Notes: generated from the sequence alone by a model not told the origin. A stretch of 42,362 nt of DNA from Tubiluchus corallicola (GCA_030141605.1 JAQGDQ010001406.1:1-42362), one strand, 5' to 3'. Shown: positions 10,515 through 22,920, numbered from the stretch's first letter. Made by a program: numbers and translations.

Positions 10515-10663
10515 CTAGAATATCATACTACAAATTGACATATTTTATATAGCACATGCATGCAAAGACATAGAATTAATTGAATGTTGTGCCCTTTGTT
10601 ACTCTTTGTGTTATAGCTTACCAGAAGTTAGGTAAATTCCTGCAACACAATTCAGTTTTTACA

Positions 10664-10900
10664 ACATAGTCATAGTCATAGTCATTTATTTCACCATAAA
10701 CATTTACAGGTTACATATACAATATCAGTGAAAGGGCCTACAATGGATATAATACAAATAAAAAATACTGCACAGAAAAGCCTCAAGCACTATTTACTTA
10801 TACACGAATGTAAATGTGTTGTGGGCAATCAAAAAGCAGGGCTTGTTAGATTGTCCCACACAGTGATAGAGAAAAAAAAGTAATGGAGATAATCTGAAAA
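10664..10900 (-). mobile_element. 3' tail of a non-LTR retrotransposon
   Basis: Read on the minus strand, the segment has the usual layout of a CR1/L2-like LINE 3' end: a UTR with TGTAACCTGTAAATG, then GGTGAAATAAATGAC, then a short terminal microsatellite, (TATGAC)3. No reverse-transcriptase sequence is recognisable upstream on that strand, so it is a 5'-truncated copy. The call rests on architecture, not on a database match. Confidence 0.55.
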
Positions 10901-11529
10901 TTTAAAGTGAATCGTGATAAAAAAAACGTTAGTGCTTAAAATGGAATGATGTAATGAATTAAACTCATATATGGAATGATATAAAAGATAGAAAGACTAT
11001 TATTTTTTAATAGTATGTAAAATTAAAATAACTTGATTAAGTTAACACCACTGTTTTGCAACTACTGTGAGTTGCATAATACATGTTCAGTTTTTAAGCG
11101 AAGTTTTTTTTAACATTATCGTATTCAAAATCATTTTCCTTCTAAAACAACTGCATTTCTTCTGTCTTGCATCTGCAAGTGCTTCTTCTTTTTTCTTCAT
11201 GCTCAGGTTTGGTAATGAATGTTGGCGTTTATTTTTTGCTTTTGTTTTCTAGTTGAGGAAAACTAAGGTACCTGTTTGTCTGCTTTGCTATGAGCAGCTT
11301 TGTTGTTGTTTGCTATTGGATCATCTAGTCAGTAAGCATAAGGTCACATTCGTGGTGTATCGCCACTGTGTAGTACTGCAAGAAGTACTCTGCAGTTGTA
11401 TCTTATGCAGCTGATCCAGCTTCTCATATAAAATTTCTTTGCAAGACATTTCCATTATTATTTTTAAAACCTTGCTGATTACTTCCTTTTTCATCACTTC
11501 CTTTGACCTGAATTAGGTTCGTCATCAGT
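10901..11529. other. Noncoding stretch, nothing recognised
   Basis: AT-rich. One 61-codon plus-strand frame near 11067 is Phe/Leu-rich and looks like a chance product of T-rich DNA. Confidence 0.5.
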
Positions 11530-12190
11530 CATTAGAAATACGTCACTAAATGGATACAGCAATCTTGATTAGTTGCCTCTAAAAATGCATCTGTGCCATG
11601 TTGATCAAATCTGTTGATGAAACAAAAAGCAGCTGGAAAACTCTTTAATGTTCGTCAGTCACCATCAATATTGTTCGCTAATAACCGGATACGTCGAGTC
11701 TCCATGCATTCCATGTGAATCCATTGAAACTTCTTTTCCAGGTGTTCCGAAAGTTCTCAATACAGTTTGTCATGCTCCTGTCATGATGAATAATATAAAA
11801 TCTTGTTGATTTAGTCCAATAGCAATATTACATGAAAATTTGCTGTATACCACACCAGTATGATTGCAGTTTTCTGTATCATCTGCATTCAACTTTTCTA
11901 TCCTTGCAAGTACACTATAAACATCATATTCATGTAGACGTTCCCCACTTGAAATATTGTAGTCGTTGATAATATTAACTAGATCTATACATCATCTTTC
12001 ATCCTCTCGGCATACTTTAGCTCGTATGTTGTAGAATACTGTGTGAATGGATATTCTACCATTTCTGCCATTAAGCTGGTTTCTTCAATGGAATTTTATT
12101 AGGTAACTCACCTTTGCAGCTAACTCATACATTGTTGTTGAAACTGGTGTTCTGTTGGTATGATAAAACAATCAGCGTCCCAAAGTGTAA
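11530..12190 (-). pseudogene. Unrecognised coding sequence, copy 2
   Basis: A diverged paralogue of 8.03-8.69 kb, same strand. Its best-preserved frame reads DLVNIINDYNIS, GERLHEYDVYSVLAR and IEKLNADDT continuously, lacking the stop present in copy 1. Upstream is RISIHTVFYNIRAKVC. Downstream, GLNQQDFILFIMT breaks at a stop or frameshift before TFGTPGKEVSMDSHG. The two copies complement each other's breaks, which supports a real ancestral protein. No family recognised. Confidence 0.45.
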
Positions 12191-13549
12191 TGACTGCAGA
12201 GATGGTAAAATTAACGGTAAATCGTACATAATTGAATCACTGCTAAAGGAGTCTTCGAGATGGCTGACAGTAGGCTGTTGCTAGCTTATTAAGGCTATAT
12301 CTCAGCTATCACAGTATACAGAATAATGATTTTGGTGTCTAAATATAGGTTTTCAAGGTCACGGAATCCTTATCTGATGCTTAAATGGCTCTATACTAAC
12401 ATCACTTCATTGTAGGATGGCGGCTAAGATGGCTGCAATTGTTGCACGAAATAACGGAATTGCTTATTTTGCCTTAAAAGCATGAAACTTTGCACAATAT
12501 TAAAACACATTCCGGTTGATTAATTTTGAATGCGGAGCCGATCGAAATTTACCCAATGCCGCACAGAATTTAAGATAACCGATAGAAACATCTGAAATGG
12601 AGCTTAACGCGCAAACAAACAGACAATCTATGATAAAAACTGCGCAAAAGGCGTTTAGTGTCTAGCAACTTAATAGTAAAGTCAAATAAAGGCACAATAA
12701 CATTTAGGTTTTCTAAGCTTGCTGGTTCAATAAGGAACGGACACTCATTACAGCCCGCTAACCACCTCCAACCCACCCCTAATTTCAAAACTAGTATGTT
12801 TTTCTATTTAAAAATATGCTCAAATTTTGATAAGTGTGAGACCCGAAAAAGGCAGCCTAGGCCCAATAACGACGGACCATAATTGGGGAAGAGCAAAAAC
12901 CAAAAGTCGAACCTCGCAGCTGTTTTGTTTCGATGCAGTAAAGGCAAATGTTTGTTAACAAAATTTAAAATATGGATTCTAAACACTATGGTTTACAGTA
13001 GTTTTGGGCGATCGACTTTTTTAGTGAAAAGGCTTGTGTGACAGGGTTTCAGAATGTAAAATTTCTTTGTAACCGATCACCTAGTCACAGAATTATGCAC
13101 AAATAAATGTAGGGTTAAATATCATTACTATTAGAGAATCTAGGCGAGCAGAATTTTCAAAAAAGACTAAAATCGCCAATCTCCGCCATTTTGCCTTCAA
13201 TTAAAACAAATTTTATCCGAGAGGTGCACAGCCACGCCCCCTAGTCCGCAGTATCAAAAACAAAGTTGATTTGTTCGAAAGAACCTTTTTTACAAAACAC
13301 AAAAGATTGTTTATAAGAGGGGTGGGTTAAGTTGTGACAAGATTTTCAGAGTTTTCTAAAAAGTTATTTCTGGGCAGGGATCGGGAAAGAGTTATGCTCG
13401 GTGTCAAAAAAAATGAAACCCATTTTAACACGTGGCAAAATAAATTTAAAAAGGGACCATAACTCCTTAACCATGGCCAAATTTCTTGGAATTCGGAGCC
13501 AGACTATTTGAGGTCCAGGCCCATCATACATAAGGCATTAACATTGAAC
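12191..13549. other. Noncoding; dispersed-repeat-like segments
   Basis: No gene supported. Around 12285-12545 and 13440-13515 the text has the look of dispersed invertebrate repeats (GCTATATCTCAGC, GGGACCATAACTCC, CGGAGCC motifs), but I cannot place them in a family. Overlapping 60-74-codon frames at 12570-12986 on both strands look random. Confidence 0.35.
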
Positions 13550-14135
13550 AGAAATCTTGCTGGCGAAATGTTCCTCCTTACATACCACTGGCAAACATCA
13601 CCATTGGAGAACTGAAATAATCTGTTAGGAGTAACAACATAGCAGAGAAATTTTACAGGCGAACCGATCCATAGGCACACAGGACGAGTGACAAACCGTA
13701 CCATAGGTGAGCTATACTAGTAAACAACTGTGCAAGTTGTGAGCTCTTCTACTGGATAACCGCTACACTGGCACACAGTAAGATTGTGGAACTAAACTAG
13801 TGTCGAACTGTACCATTGGAGAAATGTACTAGTGGCGAACTGTACTAGTGACAAATTGTACGAACGTCAAACTGCAACACTGACAAACTGCAAATTGGCG
13901 AAATGTACTAGTGGCTAATTGTACTACTGGCAAACTGTACCACTTTCAAACCATACCACAGGCAAACAGTCCCGCTGGCAAAGTGTACCAAAGGCAAACC
14001 GTATCATTGGCGAACAGTAATAGTGGCGAATTGCACCACTTTGAACTATAACAAAGGCAAACCGAAAAATTGGCAAACAGTACTAATGGCAAACAGTACT
14101 AGTGGCGAACTGTATCTATGGCAAACTGTGTGACT
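13550..14135. repeat. Degenerate ~18-bp tandem array
   Basis: Strongly diverged units on the theme TGGCAAACTGTACTAG, recognisable by repeated GGCGAACTGTAC, GGCAAACAGTAC and ACTAGTGGC. The regular core is about 13790-14130; 13550-13790 is a more eroded shoulder. Confidence 0.75.
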
Positions 14136-14406
14136 GTGATCAAGTGATGGAAACAACAAATTTTCCTCCACTGATAAATCGGTCAAGCAACAGACACAAA
14201 ATCACATTTACTCCAAGAATCACACTTCCACACTAAAACTAGAGTGCCAGAAAAGGTGCAGTTCAGGTTTTTGTTTATTTTCATGTAATAAAAGAAGCCA
14301 CTAGACATGTTGTTAAGCACACAACTTTCGACGCTATCATAAAAACCTCTGACCCACTTTTTAAAATTATCGCCGAAAATTTTCAACCTTCTTGTATAAA
14401 ACGCTT

Positions 14407-14871
14407 TTTCGAAGTTAATTAAAGGACAAGAAAATGGCTACTGAAGTAGGTTTCAGAAAAAATCGCTTTATAAGTTAGAAAAATCGCTTTATTTCCCGTG
14501 ATACTGTTTAAACGGCGCCATTACATGACGTCATATACGAGTAACGTAAATCGGGAAGAATAGGCAATGTTAAATTATGTCCCAAAAAAACTTTCATCCT
14601 TCACGCTTTTGCGAAGTTAATTAAAGGACAAGAAAATGGCTACCTGAAGTAGGTTTCAGAAAAATCGCTTTATAAGTCATACAACTTTACAGCAATTTTA
14701 TGCATCTTTCTCTAACTACGATATCTTATTCGCGTTCAATGGATTTTTTTTGTTTGTTTTCATTTTAAATTTCCCGTGATACTGTTCCAACGGGGCCATT
14801 ACATGACGTCATAAACGAGCAACGTTAATCGGGAAGAATAGACAATGTTAAATTATGTTCCAAAAAACTTT
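14407..14871. repeat. Local direct duplication carrying CRE palindromes
   Basis: Block A (GAAGTTAATTAAAGGACAAG...) occurs at about 14412 and 14616. Block B (TTTCCCGTGATACTGTT...CGGGAAGAATAG) occurs at about 14490-14592 and 14770-14871. The second copy has about 75 bp of extra AT-rich sequence between A and B. Both B blocks keep a perfect TGACGTCA palindrome (14526-14533 and 14804-14811) in CCATTACATGACGTCATA context. Confidence 0.8.
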
Positions 14872-15979
14872 CTATGCAAAATTATGTTACTTAGCATTTC
14901 GCTTACTTACTGAAAAGAATTATTCAACTAACTCAGTGCTGACATCTGTTTATACACTTTGAAATTTTCTATGTATCTTATGTAGTTGCTACTGCTATAT
15001 GTTTGTATGTAACTGGGTTACTTGGCTTCTCTGTGAATGTAGTAGCTTTTCACACTTGGTAGCAAGATTAGAAAGAAAGCAATAAGCTTTAACAGTTTTG
15101 ACTCAGATGACATGATATATTGTTTACTTTGACTCTTGTTTACTACTGTTGATTATGTTTACCATTTTGTGTATATGTGGATTGACTATGAGTTTATGAT
15201 TTTGAGTAAAATACAGATCGCAAAGTTAAACATGTTTTCATCCATTGATTTCATCTGAATAACACGAACATCGCAACTTCAGAAACAGTCTGAAAAACCT
15301 CCCAATGTCAGTTATTGGCTCTCCCCAAAACACCCCAGCGACAACTTTACCGTCACGACAACTATAGCAGCAGAGCTCAACACACACTTTACCCTCTAAA
15401 ATATTGATAGGGAACATACTATTTTTTCAAGAATGACTTAAGTGAAAGAGTTATTACCCTGGAAATGTAATTTCGCTTTTGCGCGACTAGTTGTTCGCTG
15501 TTTCAGGCATTTTGCTCTTCACTAGTTAGATGGGCACTAGCGCATACATGTCGGAAACGCATTGCGCAAGAAACAGACGTTTTACTTCTCAGTTCTGAAG
15601 TGTTCAACTGTGACGTGATGCACACGTTCGATAGTCATGCTGAGCAGTAAACATGAAAATCGAATTTTAAACTTAAAGTTTGTCGTGTTTTTGTACATCA
15701 CATTGAATGTTGTACAATAGCACTGCTTTTCCATTTTTGTTTTCAACAAACACATGTATCACACACGTGGATTATTTATTCTGTTGAAAATTCTGTTCAC
15801 TTGTGACGTTAGCGCCACTTGTGCTCTTTCGATTTAATTATCAGAGACACGGATGAATTATTATACAAAGTTGTTAAAATTTTTACTTTTTATCAAATTG
15901 GGGCTGATATTAAAACTCCTGTTTTCCTTTAAACTTTTAAGTGATTCAAGGTTGTAATTAAAGTAAAGCTTTCAAGAGC

Positions 15980-16365
15980 CTCAAGGTGGTTCATTGCCCA
16001 GCGATCACATCCTGTATTTTCTGTAACGACTTTTAAAGAACGGAAGATCTGCCTTTCAAATCACCTTGCAAACCAGAACCTGACAATAGAATAGTTGTCT
16101 GTGTATGATGAATACCCTACAGATGTTAATTGCCCACGCAATCACCATAATAATTCTGGGAAAACTCCCCTCGTCAATTTAAAAAGCTACATTATAATTA
16201 CATAATGAGTTGCAATTTAGGTGTTCTTTGTGCGTTATGAAAAGCTGTTCAAGGTTGGTCATTGCTCAGAGCTTATCTAGTCACACAGGCAAACATTATA
16301 CCGGGATAATCATGAGAAAATTCTCGCCTCAATAATTTAAAATGGCTCATTATAATTATGGTTGG
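15980..16365. repeat. Diverged tandem duplication
   Basis: About 15980-16200 and 16240-16365 share CAAGGTGGTTCATTGCCCAG (second copy CAAGGTTGGTCATTGCTCAG), a middle stretch around GGGAAAACTC / GAGAAAATTC, and the end ATTATAATTA. The second copy is shorter. Origin unknown. Confidence 0.5.
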
Positions 16366-16369
16366 TTTT

Positions 16370-19300
16370 TATCACAATTACGTTGTCGACGTGAATTATT
16401 GAAAATTATAGCAGTTCTTTGTCTGCTGCTATAGCAGGATGTATCTATTGTTGCTTGTGGCAGAAGTTTTGAAAAGGTTTATCAATTTAAAAGAAGCATT
16501 TTTTGTAAATAACGTAATTGAGCTATTTAATCAGTTTAATAATTGAAGTTAACATCCTGTTTCGTGTGCAGAGCAGAAAGCGCATCAGAAAATGTTGTTC
16601 AATGAGGTTGATAATGAGGGTGTAGCGTAGATCGTGTCTCCGTCGATTAGACACGCCAGTTGTTACAAGTTCTGCATTGAGATCTCTATTGTTAACATGG
16701 GTATTTTCAAAAAGATAAACTCTAATGAATGCAGACAAATTCAATGGGTAAAATATTGCCTTTTTGTGGGAAGCATCATGTAAGCTGAATCAGCTAGGCC
16801 CTTGTGGATTGAAATTTTGGCCAGACACTCATATGTATATCTTGGAGTAATTGATATTAATTTACATGCTAACACTAATACTGCGTAGGAAAAATGCAAA
16901 GGGATTATATCGGGTGGGGCACAAAAAATGCGCCAAACCTTACACAGAAGTAAGACTAGAAGCAATTGCCCTTTATTTCACACTGCAGAGTTACGATCCA
17001 AGGCTTTGCTAAAGCAAAATGTTAATTAGGAATGCTTGCACTAGCTTTGGTAATCTTCTAAAAATTAATTTTAATATTTGACTAAAACATAACGTCTAAG
17101 TTTTTCGCCTGAAATACGTTATAATTGGTAAAGTATTCCTTGACAATGAAGCATTGCCCGTACGTTTCAGGAGAAATATCTCTGTCATTTAATATGTACT
17201 AATCTATGCGACAAGTGTGACATTCAAAATCAGATAAGTCTTTTTATATGTGGATTAACTCAGATGATGCTAAAATTCATGTTATTTAAGAGTTTACTGT
17301 CTGACATTATAGAATAATTATAGTAATGGCGTGATCAACAGGCTGCGTAACGCATATAACAATGGTATGTGAAAACTGTTTCACGTACGGTGGCAGTGTT
17401 TCTGGCGTGTGTGTAATTCTATTTCTACAACATTTTAGTCATATTCGCAGATTGTCATGTTATGACAATAGTATTATAACTGCTGTTGTTAACTCATAAA
17501 GACTTGTGAGCTCTTGGTTTTTGTGTAATGGAATGAGTTATTAAGTAATTAGTTCGTAATGTTTATTTACTTAAACTTAAAATCTTAAAATTTATTTAAA
17601 ACCTTAATTTACTAACACTGTATTTTAATTTTAACACTGGATTTCGTTATTTTTTAATTTTTGTTTCATTGTATTTTATTTGATTTTAGTACTGCCTTTG
17701 TATTTTAAATGGTTTTAGTTGCCGGAATAAATTTGAGTTGAATTAAATGAGTTGTTTCTTGGCTCAGAGGCGCTTAAGAACTGTGAAACTGTATCAGCAG
17801 TTTGAAGAAGCGCCATCGTTTGGTTTGCATTGAAAATGCACTGTAATTTTAGCAACATTGACAGCAACATTTAGCAACATCTCCACTTTCTCCACTTAAT
17901 TTGAAACATTTGATTATTAGCAAAACAGTGATGTTTTCCAGACATCGCAGAACACGTTATGTGTTTTTGCATAAAATCACTTTATTCTTTTCAATTAATC
18001 CGTTATCAAACCTGCATTATTGCGTTTTATCTGAAGCAATTTCTATTGATTTTTTGTGCTCAGCTAGATACGCATAACATACAACACATTCACAATGTCT
18101 GGTTGCAACTTTAATTCCTTACATTTATACAGATAATGTAAAGATAAAATTACAACTAAACTTAGAAACTATTTTATCAATGTAATTACGTAACGCATCA
18201 CATTGATTCAATAAATCAAATCTTAAATCGACATTTTTTAAAACTTATTATCACTTTTTTTATAGTTTCAAATATGTAGTGAGAGGCTTATAAACGGGCA
18301 TTAAAATTCATGGAAGATAGTTATTTCTCATTTGTCGTCCAAAATGATAGATTGTCTTTTTGTACTAACTTCACGGCAAGGGCTTCTGCCATCATATTTT
18401 GTTTATGAGTAAAACATGGCTTACTTAAAGCAATGTCTCCTACGTCTCATTACATCACATACAAGACCTGTACTATGGCTCATTTGGGCTCACCAATTGC
18501 AAAAAAGCTAAACGAGCTTCGTTATGTAGATCCTTATCATTATCATTCCATCAATATCATTAATATAATTAGTTTGTGTTCCATTATTAAAACGCTGGGT
18601 ATATAACATTGAATCATTCTTTTGATTGTTGTTATTCATTAAATTATTCACTAGCTGAATAATATTTTAAAATGAGAACATAACAAATACGTCTCACCTG
18701 AACTTTTTCCGGAAACACAGAGCCCAATGGAAATAATGCACAACGCAGGTCTGATAAATGGGTGCGTTGAAAAAGTGCCGTTTACCGGACACCCAGAATG
18801 CGTTTTTGCGTATCCAGCAGCGTAAAAATCAATAAGAAATCGGCAGAAAAATGGCGTAGGGATTTATTGGAAACAAGGTAATATGATTTTAGGTGGCTGG
18901 TAACTCTTAGCCGTCTTAGGTGTGTGGTAACTCTTCAGCTTTGTCTTAAGTGTCGTTTTACGCAATCGTAGGTGTTGCTGCTACTGCATCTGCAACTTCA
19001 GAACCCGTTACTTCTCTGCCGTTGCACCTTGTTTAGCTGTGAAAATTTGAAGTTTTATATATTGTTTTGTGTTGTTCATCAGTGAACTGTGATTTTTTTA
19101 TTTATATGTCAAATATTTATATGTCAAAAAGTATTGCTATTAACTTGGTGAAGAGACTAGAAGGACGCGTCAGACGTGAACCAAAGGCTTTGTTTGCGCC
19201 TAATGTTCTTCGGCAAAATTGCCAATATTTCTTGAAACTTCATTTAGAAACTTCAAAAATAATAGTGACAATATTGTTTAAAATTTCCAGCAAAATGCGT

Positions 19301-19459
19301 CATTGCTTTCCGTGCATGTTATATTGCAAAAAGTGTTTCTCTAAAACACGTTTCAGTTGCCGTTATTGGTGACCAGATCGTGGAATGACTATCAGTTAAT
19401 GTGGAATTTTGTTTTTATTATGATTTAATTCCTATATGTAATTCATATCTGTCACCCAG
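16370..19459. other. Long noncoding stretch upstream of the sulfotransferase gene
   Basis: No gene supported. Two adjacent minus-strand frames of 73-74 codons (16523-16965) are in neighbouring phases and match nothing I know. About 17540-17750 is T-rich and ends GGAATAAATTTGAGTTG, resembling a LINE 3' end, but this is weak. A 101-codon frame at 19067-19372 just upstream of the sulfotransferase has no recognisable content. The sequence before the sulfotransferase ATG ends TCTGTCACCCAG, an acceptor, so its 5'UTR exon probably lies somewhere here. Confidence 0.4.
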
Positions 19460-20488
19460 ATGGTCAATACTATGGAAACCTTGTCTAAAACGCAGTTATT
19501 TCTTAATGCATTGCTGTTCTTAGTACTCTTCTTTAGCATTTTCATAATGAAGGTCACAGATATCACTGAATACAAGAAATATTTTCGAGGCCATCAGATG
19601 TCTGAGGAAGCAATAGTAATGATACCTTCTCTGACACAAAAACAAAACAGCACACACAATATGGGTAAAATGTATGACTTGAGAAGACACCAATTAGCAG
19701 AAAACTGTGCCTTCGAAAATGTTGTGGAAAACCTAACTGAAGTACAACTCAAGCATTTGTTGGTCAATGAAAAGCACAAGCTTGTTTTTTGCATTGTTCC
19801 AAAGGTTGCATCTACAAATTGGGAAAGAATACTGGAGATACTAGCGCAAGAATCTGATCACGATGTCATGGATATTAGTCGAAATCAGGCGCATAGTGTA
19901 ACAAGCAAGTCAAGCTTGTCCTTATATTCTTATCAACAACAAAAATTTATTTTAAGTCATTATTATAAAGTTATATTTGTACGTCACCCGTTTGATCGCG
20001 TAGTTTCTGGTTTCAGAGACAAAGTGCAACTTGGTAAACCCGTAAGTTACATGAATACTATCGAGACTTTTCGGAAAAGGGTAAAAGAAGCAACAGGAAG
20101 AAGAATTAGTGGAAGGACCTTCCAACAATTTTTGGAATACTTAGTGAGTCCACTGTCAACCATAACAGGGCAAAGATCTCCACAGGCTAAAGAAATGAAC
20201 AGTCACTGGGCTTTGCAAGTAGAACTTTGTAATCCTTGCCAGATAAAATATGATTTTGTTGGAAAATATGAAACTTTGGAACGTGATGCTGAGTATTTGT
20301 TGAACTTACTAAATATGAGCACTGTTGTGCGATTTCCGAAGAAAAGTGAATCTGATAAGCCTCACGAACGACACCAATATCCTTCATTTTGGAGTTACTT
20401 CAAAAATGTTTCACAGTTAACTATGAAACAATTATGCAATCATTACAAGGATGATATGAGAACTTTTTCTTATTCTTGCGTACAGTAA
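19460..20488 (+). CDS. Carbohydrate sulfotransferase (HNK-1ST/CHST8-14 type)
   Basis: A 342-residue, single-exon, apparently intact Golgi sulfotransferase of the Sulfotransfer_2 family. These enzymes move sulfate from PAPS to a hydroxyl of a terminal or internal sugar on N-glycans, HNK-1 epitopes or chondroitin/dermatan. Residues 1-10 are a short cytosolic tail and 11-30 a signal anchor, followed by a luminal stem. The 5'-phosphosulfate loop is VPKVASTNW (113-121). The 3'-phosphate site is RHPFDRVVSGFRDK (175-188), with Arg175 and Ser183 in the expected places. The HWALQVELCNPC segment (249-260) and KYDFVGKYETL (263-273) are typical of the family. NKT-type glycosylation sites occur (NST, NLT, NMS, NVS). 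Length fits the family. An acceptor-like CTGTCACCCAG ends right at the ATG; a second Met at residue 5 is possible. The acceptor sugar cannot be told from sequence. Confidence 0.93.
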   Translation: MVNTMETLSKTQLFLNALLFLVLFFSIFIMKVTDITEYKKYFRGHQMSEEAIVMIPSLTQKQNSTHNMGKMYDLRRHQLAENCAFENVVENLTEVQLKHLLVNEKHKLVFCIVPKVASTNWERILEILAQESDHDVMDISRNQAHSVTSKSSLSLYSYQQQKFILSHYYKVIFVRHPFDRVVSGFRDKVQLGKPVSYMNTIETFRKRVKEATGRRISGRTFQQFLEYLVSPLSTITGQRSPQAKEMNSHWALQVELCNPCQIKYDFVGKYETLERDAEYLLNLLNMSTVVRFPKKSESDKPHERHQYPSFWSYFKNVSQLTMKQLCNHYKDDMRTFSYSCVQ

Positions 20489-20628
20489 ATTGTTAGACGT
20501 CTTGTAGTTCTAAACAGGCGATATTAGAAACTGTAGAAATGGCGTACTCGTTCTTCCAGAACTTTTTGTGCTCCAGTTCTAAATGGGAGACCAATTCTTG
20601 AAGATGTCAAACAAAAGCTCTCTGGCTA

Positions 20629-20634
20629 AATAAA
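20629..20634 (+). terminator. Polyadenylation signal of the sulfotransferase gene
   Basis: AATAAA 140 bp after the stop codon, in AT-rich 3' sequence; a good candidate for the mRNA end. Confidence 0.5.
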
Positions 20635-20639
20635 AAACG

Positions 20640-21629
20640 CGTCAGTAGTGGAAAGCATGACCTTGTATCGCTTCATCTGCTACAAAAATGTGAATTCAAA
20701 GTTACTATTAAAATGTTTCACGCCGTCTTTGTTGACTACTTAAATTGTTATTAAAACTGCCCTTATAAATTTTAACAAAAAAATAATAAATTAACGATAT
20801 AGATTAGAAAATTTCCGTGCTTTTTCTATAATTAATGTGTCTTATGTGAAATGAATTTGGCAATTAACTTCACTTGCCATAAGGCGTTTTGGGTCATCGT
20901 CAAACGAGGTACTTTGCTTATTTGTGTTTTTTACAGTATACAATTCATTTATAAAAATGTATAACACCGAAGGACTATAAGCATAAAAAAGAGCATTTTG
21001 ATCCGCAACACTCATTGGCGACTGCCGTATTACAAAGCACATAAGAAATGCATACTGCATAATACAATGTATGTGACTGACATTCTATTATTACAATAAA
21101 TTGATTGACGGAAATTTCAGTGTAGTTGAAAAATTTTCATTATTACTTTTGATCGTTTGAAATAACGTTGCAAATTCTCCTTTTCTTGGCTTACAGCTAT
21201 AACTGGGTCTAACTCACATTGTTCGCTTTGTTCGTTTCTGCTTTTCTTTCTTAACATTACGAACCATAATGTAGACTGATACAGTGTTTGATGCATTTTC
21301 GACATTTTGAATGGTCCAGAAAACTGATAATGGCAAAACGTCTTGTTAGCTACCAAGAGAAAGACACTCAGTGCTCACTACAACAGGCGCCTTACGGAGG
21401 TTGGAAAGCGCCTTGTGGCTTACGGATTATGGATTATGGATTGCTCTTTTTTTCTTTCTCTGTGTGTCACTGGCCTAAAACAAATACATCTTGACGTTAC
21501 AATTTAACTTGATAAAATTAAATGATAGTCAAACAAATCGTTAAAGTTTGTACTTTTCACAATTCACTGGAAATGAAAAGACGAAGTACATGATTGAAAT
21601 ATCGCCTTGTCCTGGTCAAATTTGTCAAT
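20640..21629. other. Noncoding stretch, nothing recognised
   Basis: AT-rich; frames of 66-79 codons on both strands look random. A short ATTATGG triplication is near 21426. Confidence 0.5.
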
Positions 21630-21960
21630 AAAGTCGTAATTTATGAAACACACGCTGCATAAGTCCACGTATCTATCAAAACGTTCGTCCATTTTATCGT
21701 CTTCTGTACGAACCACGTATCGCAAAAGTCCACTTATCCAGCACAACATTCACCCATTTTATCGTCTTTTGTACGAACCTGGTATCCCCCCAAAAAACTC
21801 CACATATCCAGCAAAATGTTGGTGCATTTTGTCGTCTGCCGCACGAATCATGTATCCGAAACTTCGTTAAAGCTTGGCCACCAATGCTGACTTTAAAGCA
21901 GCGCAGTTAAGCATACTGCCGTGAATTTCCTGTTATCGCGGAATTTTAGTGTACTAGTTT
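21630..21960. repeat. Local repeat element, copy 1
   Basis: Direct repeat of 22665-22920 at moderate divergence. It holds three internal ~65-bp subunits with ATCGTCTTCTGTACGAACC, AAGTCCACATATCCAGC and AACATTCGTCCATTTT motifs. A shared unique end follows (ATGTATCCGAAACTTCG to GTGAATTTCCTGTTATCGC). The 60-75-codon frames over it are by-products. Confidence 0.75.
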
Positions 21961-22245
21961 AAAACCAAATCACAAAAACACCTTAACTCCAAAATAAATT
22001 CCTAAAATTTTAATTCCATAAGATTTGGTCCGAATCAGTAACACAGCCGTTGTTTTTTCTAAAGTTAAAGCCTCAAAACCGGTAGAGAAAAAGTTCCCCT
22101 CAAACAAGTATTCATCCACCAGTCAAATCTTACGAAAAAGTAGGACCAATTATTATGTATAAAGACATTAATATGACTAGAGACTGTGGACTTGTTCAAG
22201 TTCACAACACATACAGCAGTTCTCATTTTTATATAAAAAAATCAT

Positions 22246-22730
22246 AAAATGACTTTCATATCTTTATTATATTTTTCATGTGACAATAATTGTGTTTCTT
22301 TAAGTAATATCTTGTTGCGAGCGGCGCCACCAGAGTCTTTGGTTTCATCACTTTCGACAATATTTGTTTGTTCTTTCTCAACTGCAGACACTAGATGCAC
22401 AGGACTGATGATACTCACTTTCGTGTATCATAAGGATTAACTGCAAAGGACATTAGTTTATATAGTCCGTGAGCCAGACAACTTATTGGTATCTCTTTTT
22501 TCTCTTAAATGCAAATTTGCTGTTATTGTGAAGTCGAATATAGAGAAGATGAGAGATTATCATTGCTGTTATCAAGAAAACGTCGTTTGATAAACCCAGA
22601 AACTGGCTCAACCAGTGGGCGGTTTCTTCGTCTAAGTTTTCAGATTTGCCAGTTAAGTCGTGATTAATAATCGTCTTCTGTACGAACCACGTATACCAAA
22701 AAAGTCCACATATTTAGAAGAACATTCGTC
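22246..22730 (-). other. Possible coding traces, including a membrane segment
   Basis: Two minus-strand open segments look coding-like but lack an ATG. The first (about 22730-22495) includes DEETAHWLSQFLG, then the hydrophobic DVFLITAMIISHLLYI, then a basic KRKKRYQ and a stop. The second (about 22400-22246) follows an acceptor-like GTGTCTGCAG and is hydrophilic (VEKEQTNIVESDETKDSGG...), ending in TGA. Together they resemble a transmembrane helix and a cytosolic tail. However, I find no GT donor before the first stop that would join them, and the 5' part overlaps a repeat element. Treat as a weak gene candidate or relic. Confidence 0.25.
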
Positions 22731-22920
22731 CATTATATCGTGTTCTCTAAGAACCACGTTTCCAAAAAACTCCACATATCCAGCAAAATGTTGGTCCATT
22801 TTGTCATTTTCTCTACGAATCATGTATCCGAAACTTCGTTAAAGTTTGCCCACCAATGCGGACTTTCAATCAGCACAGTTACACATATTGTCGTGAATTT
22901 CCTGTAATCGCAGAATTTTT
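22665..22920. repeat. Local repeat element, copy 2
   Basis: Second copy of the element at 21630-21960, same orientation, about 1 kb downstream, with two to three internal subunits. Confidence 0.75.
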
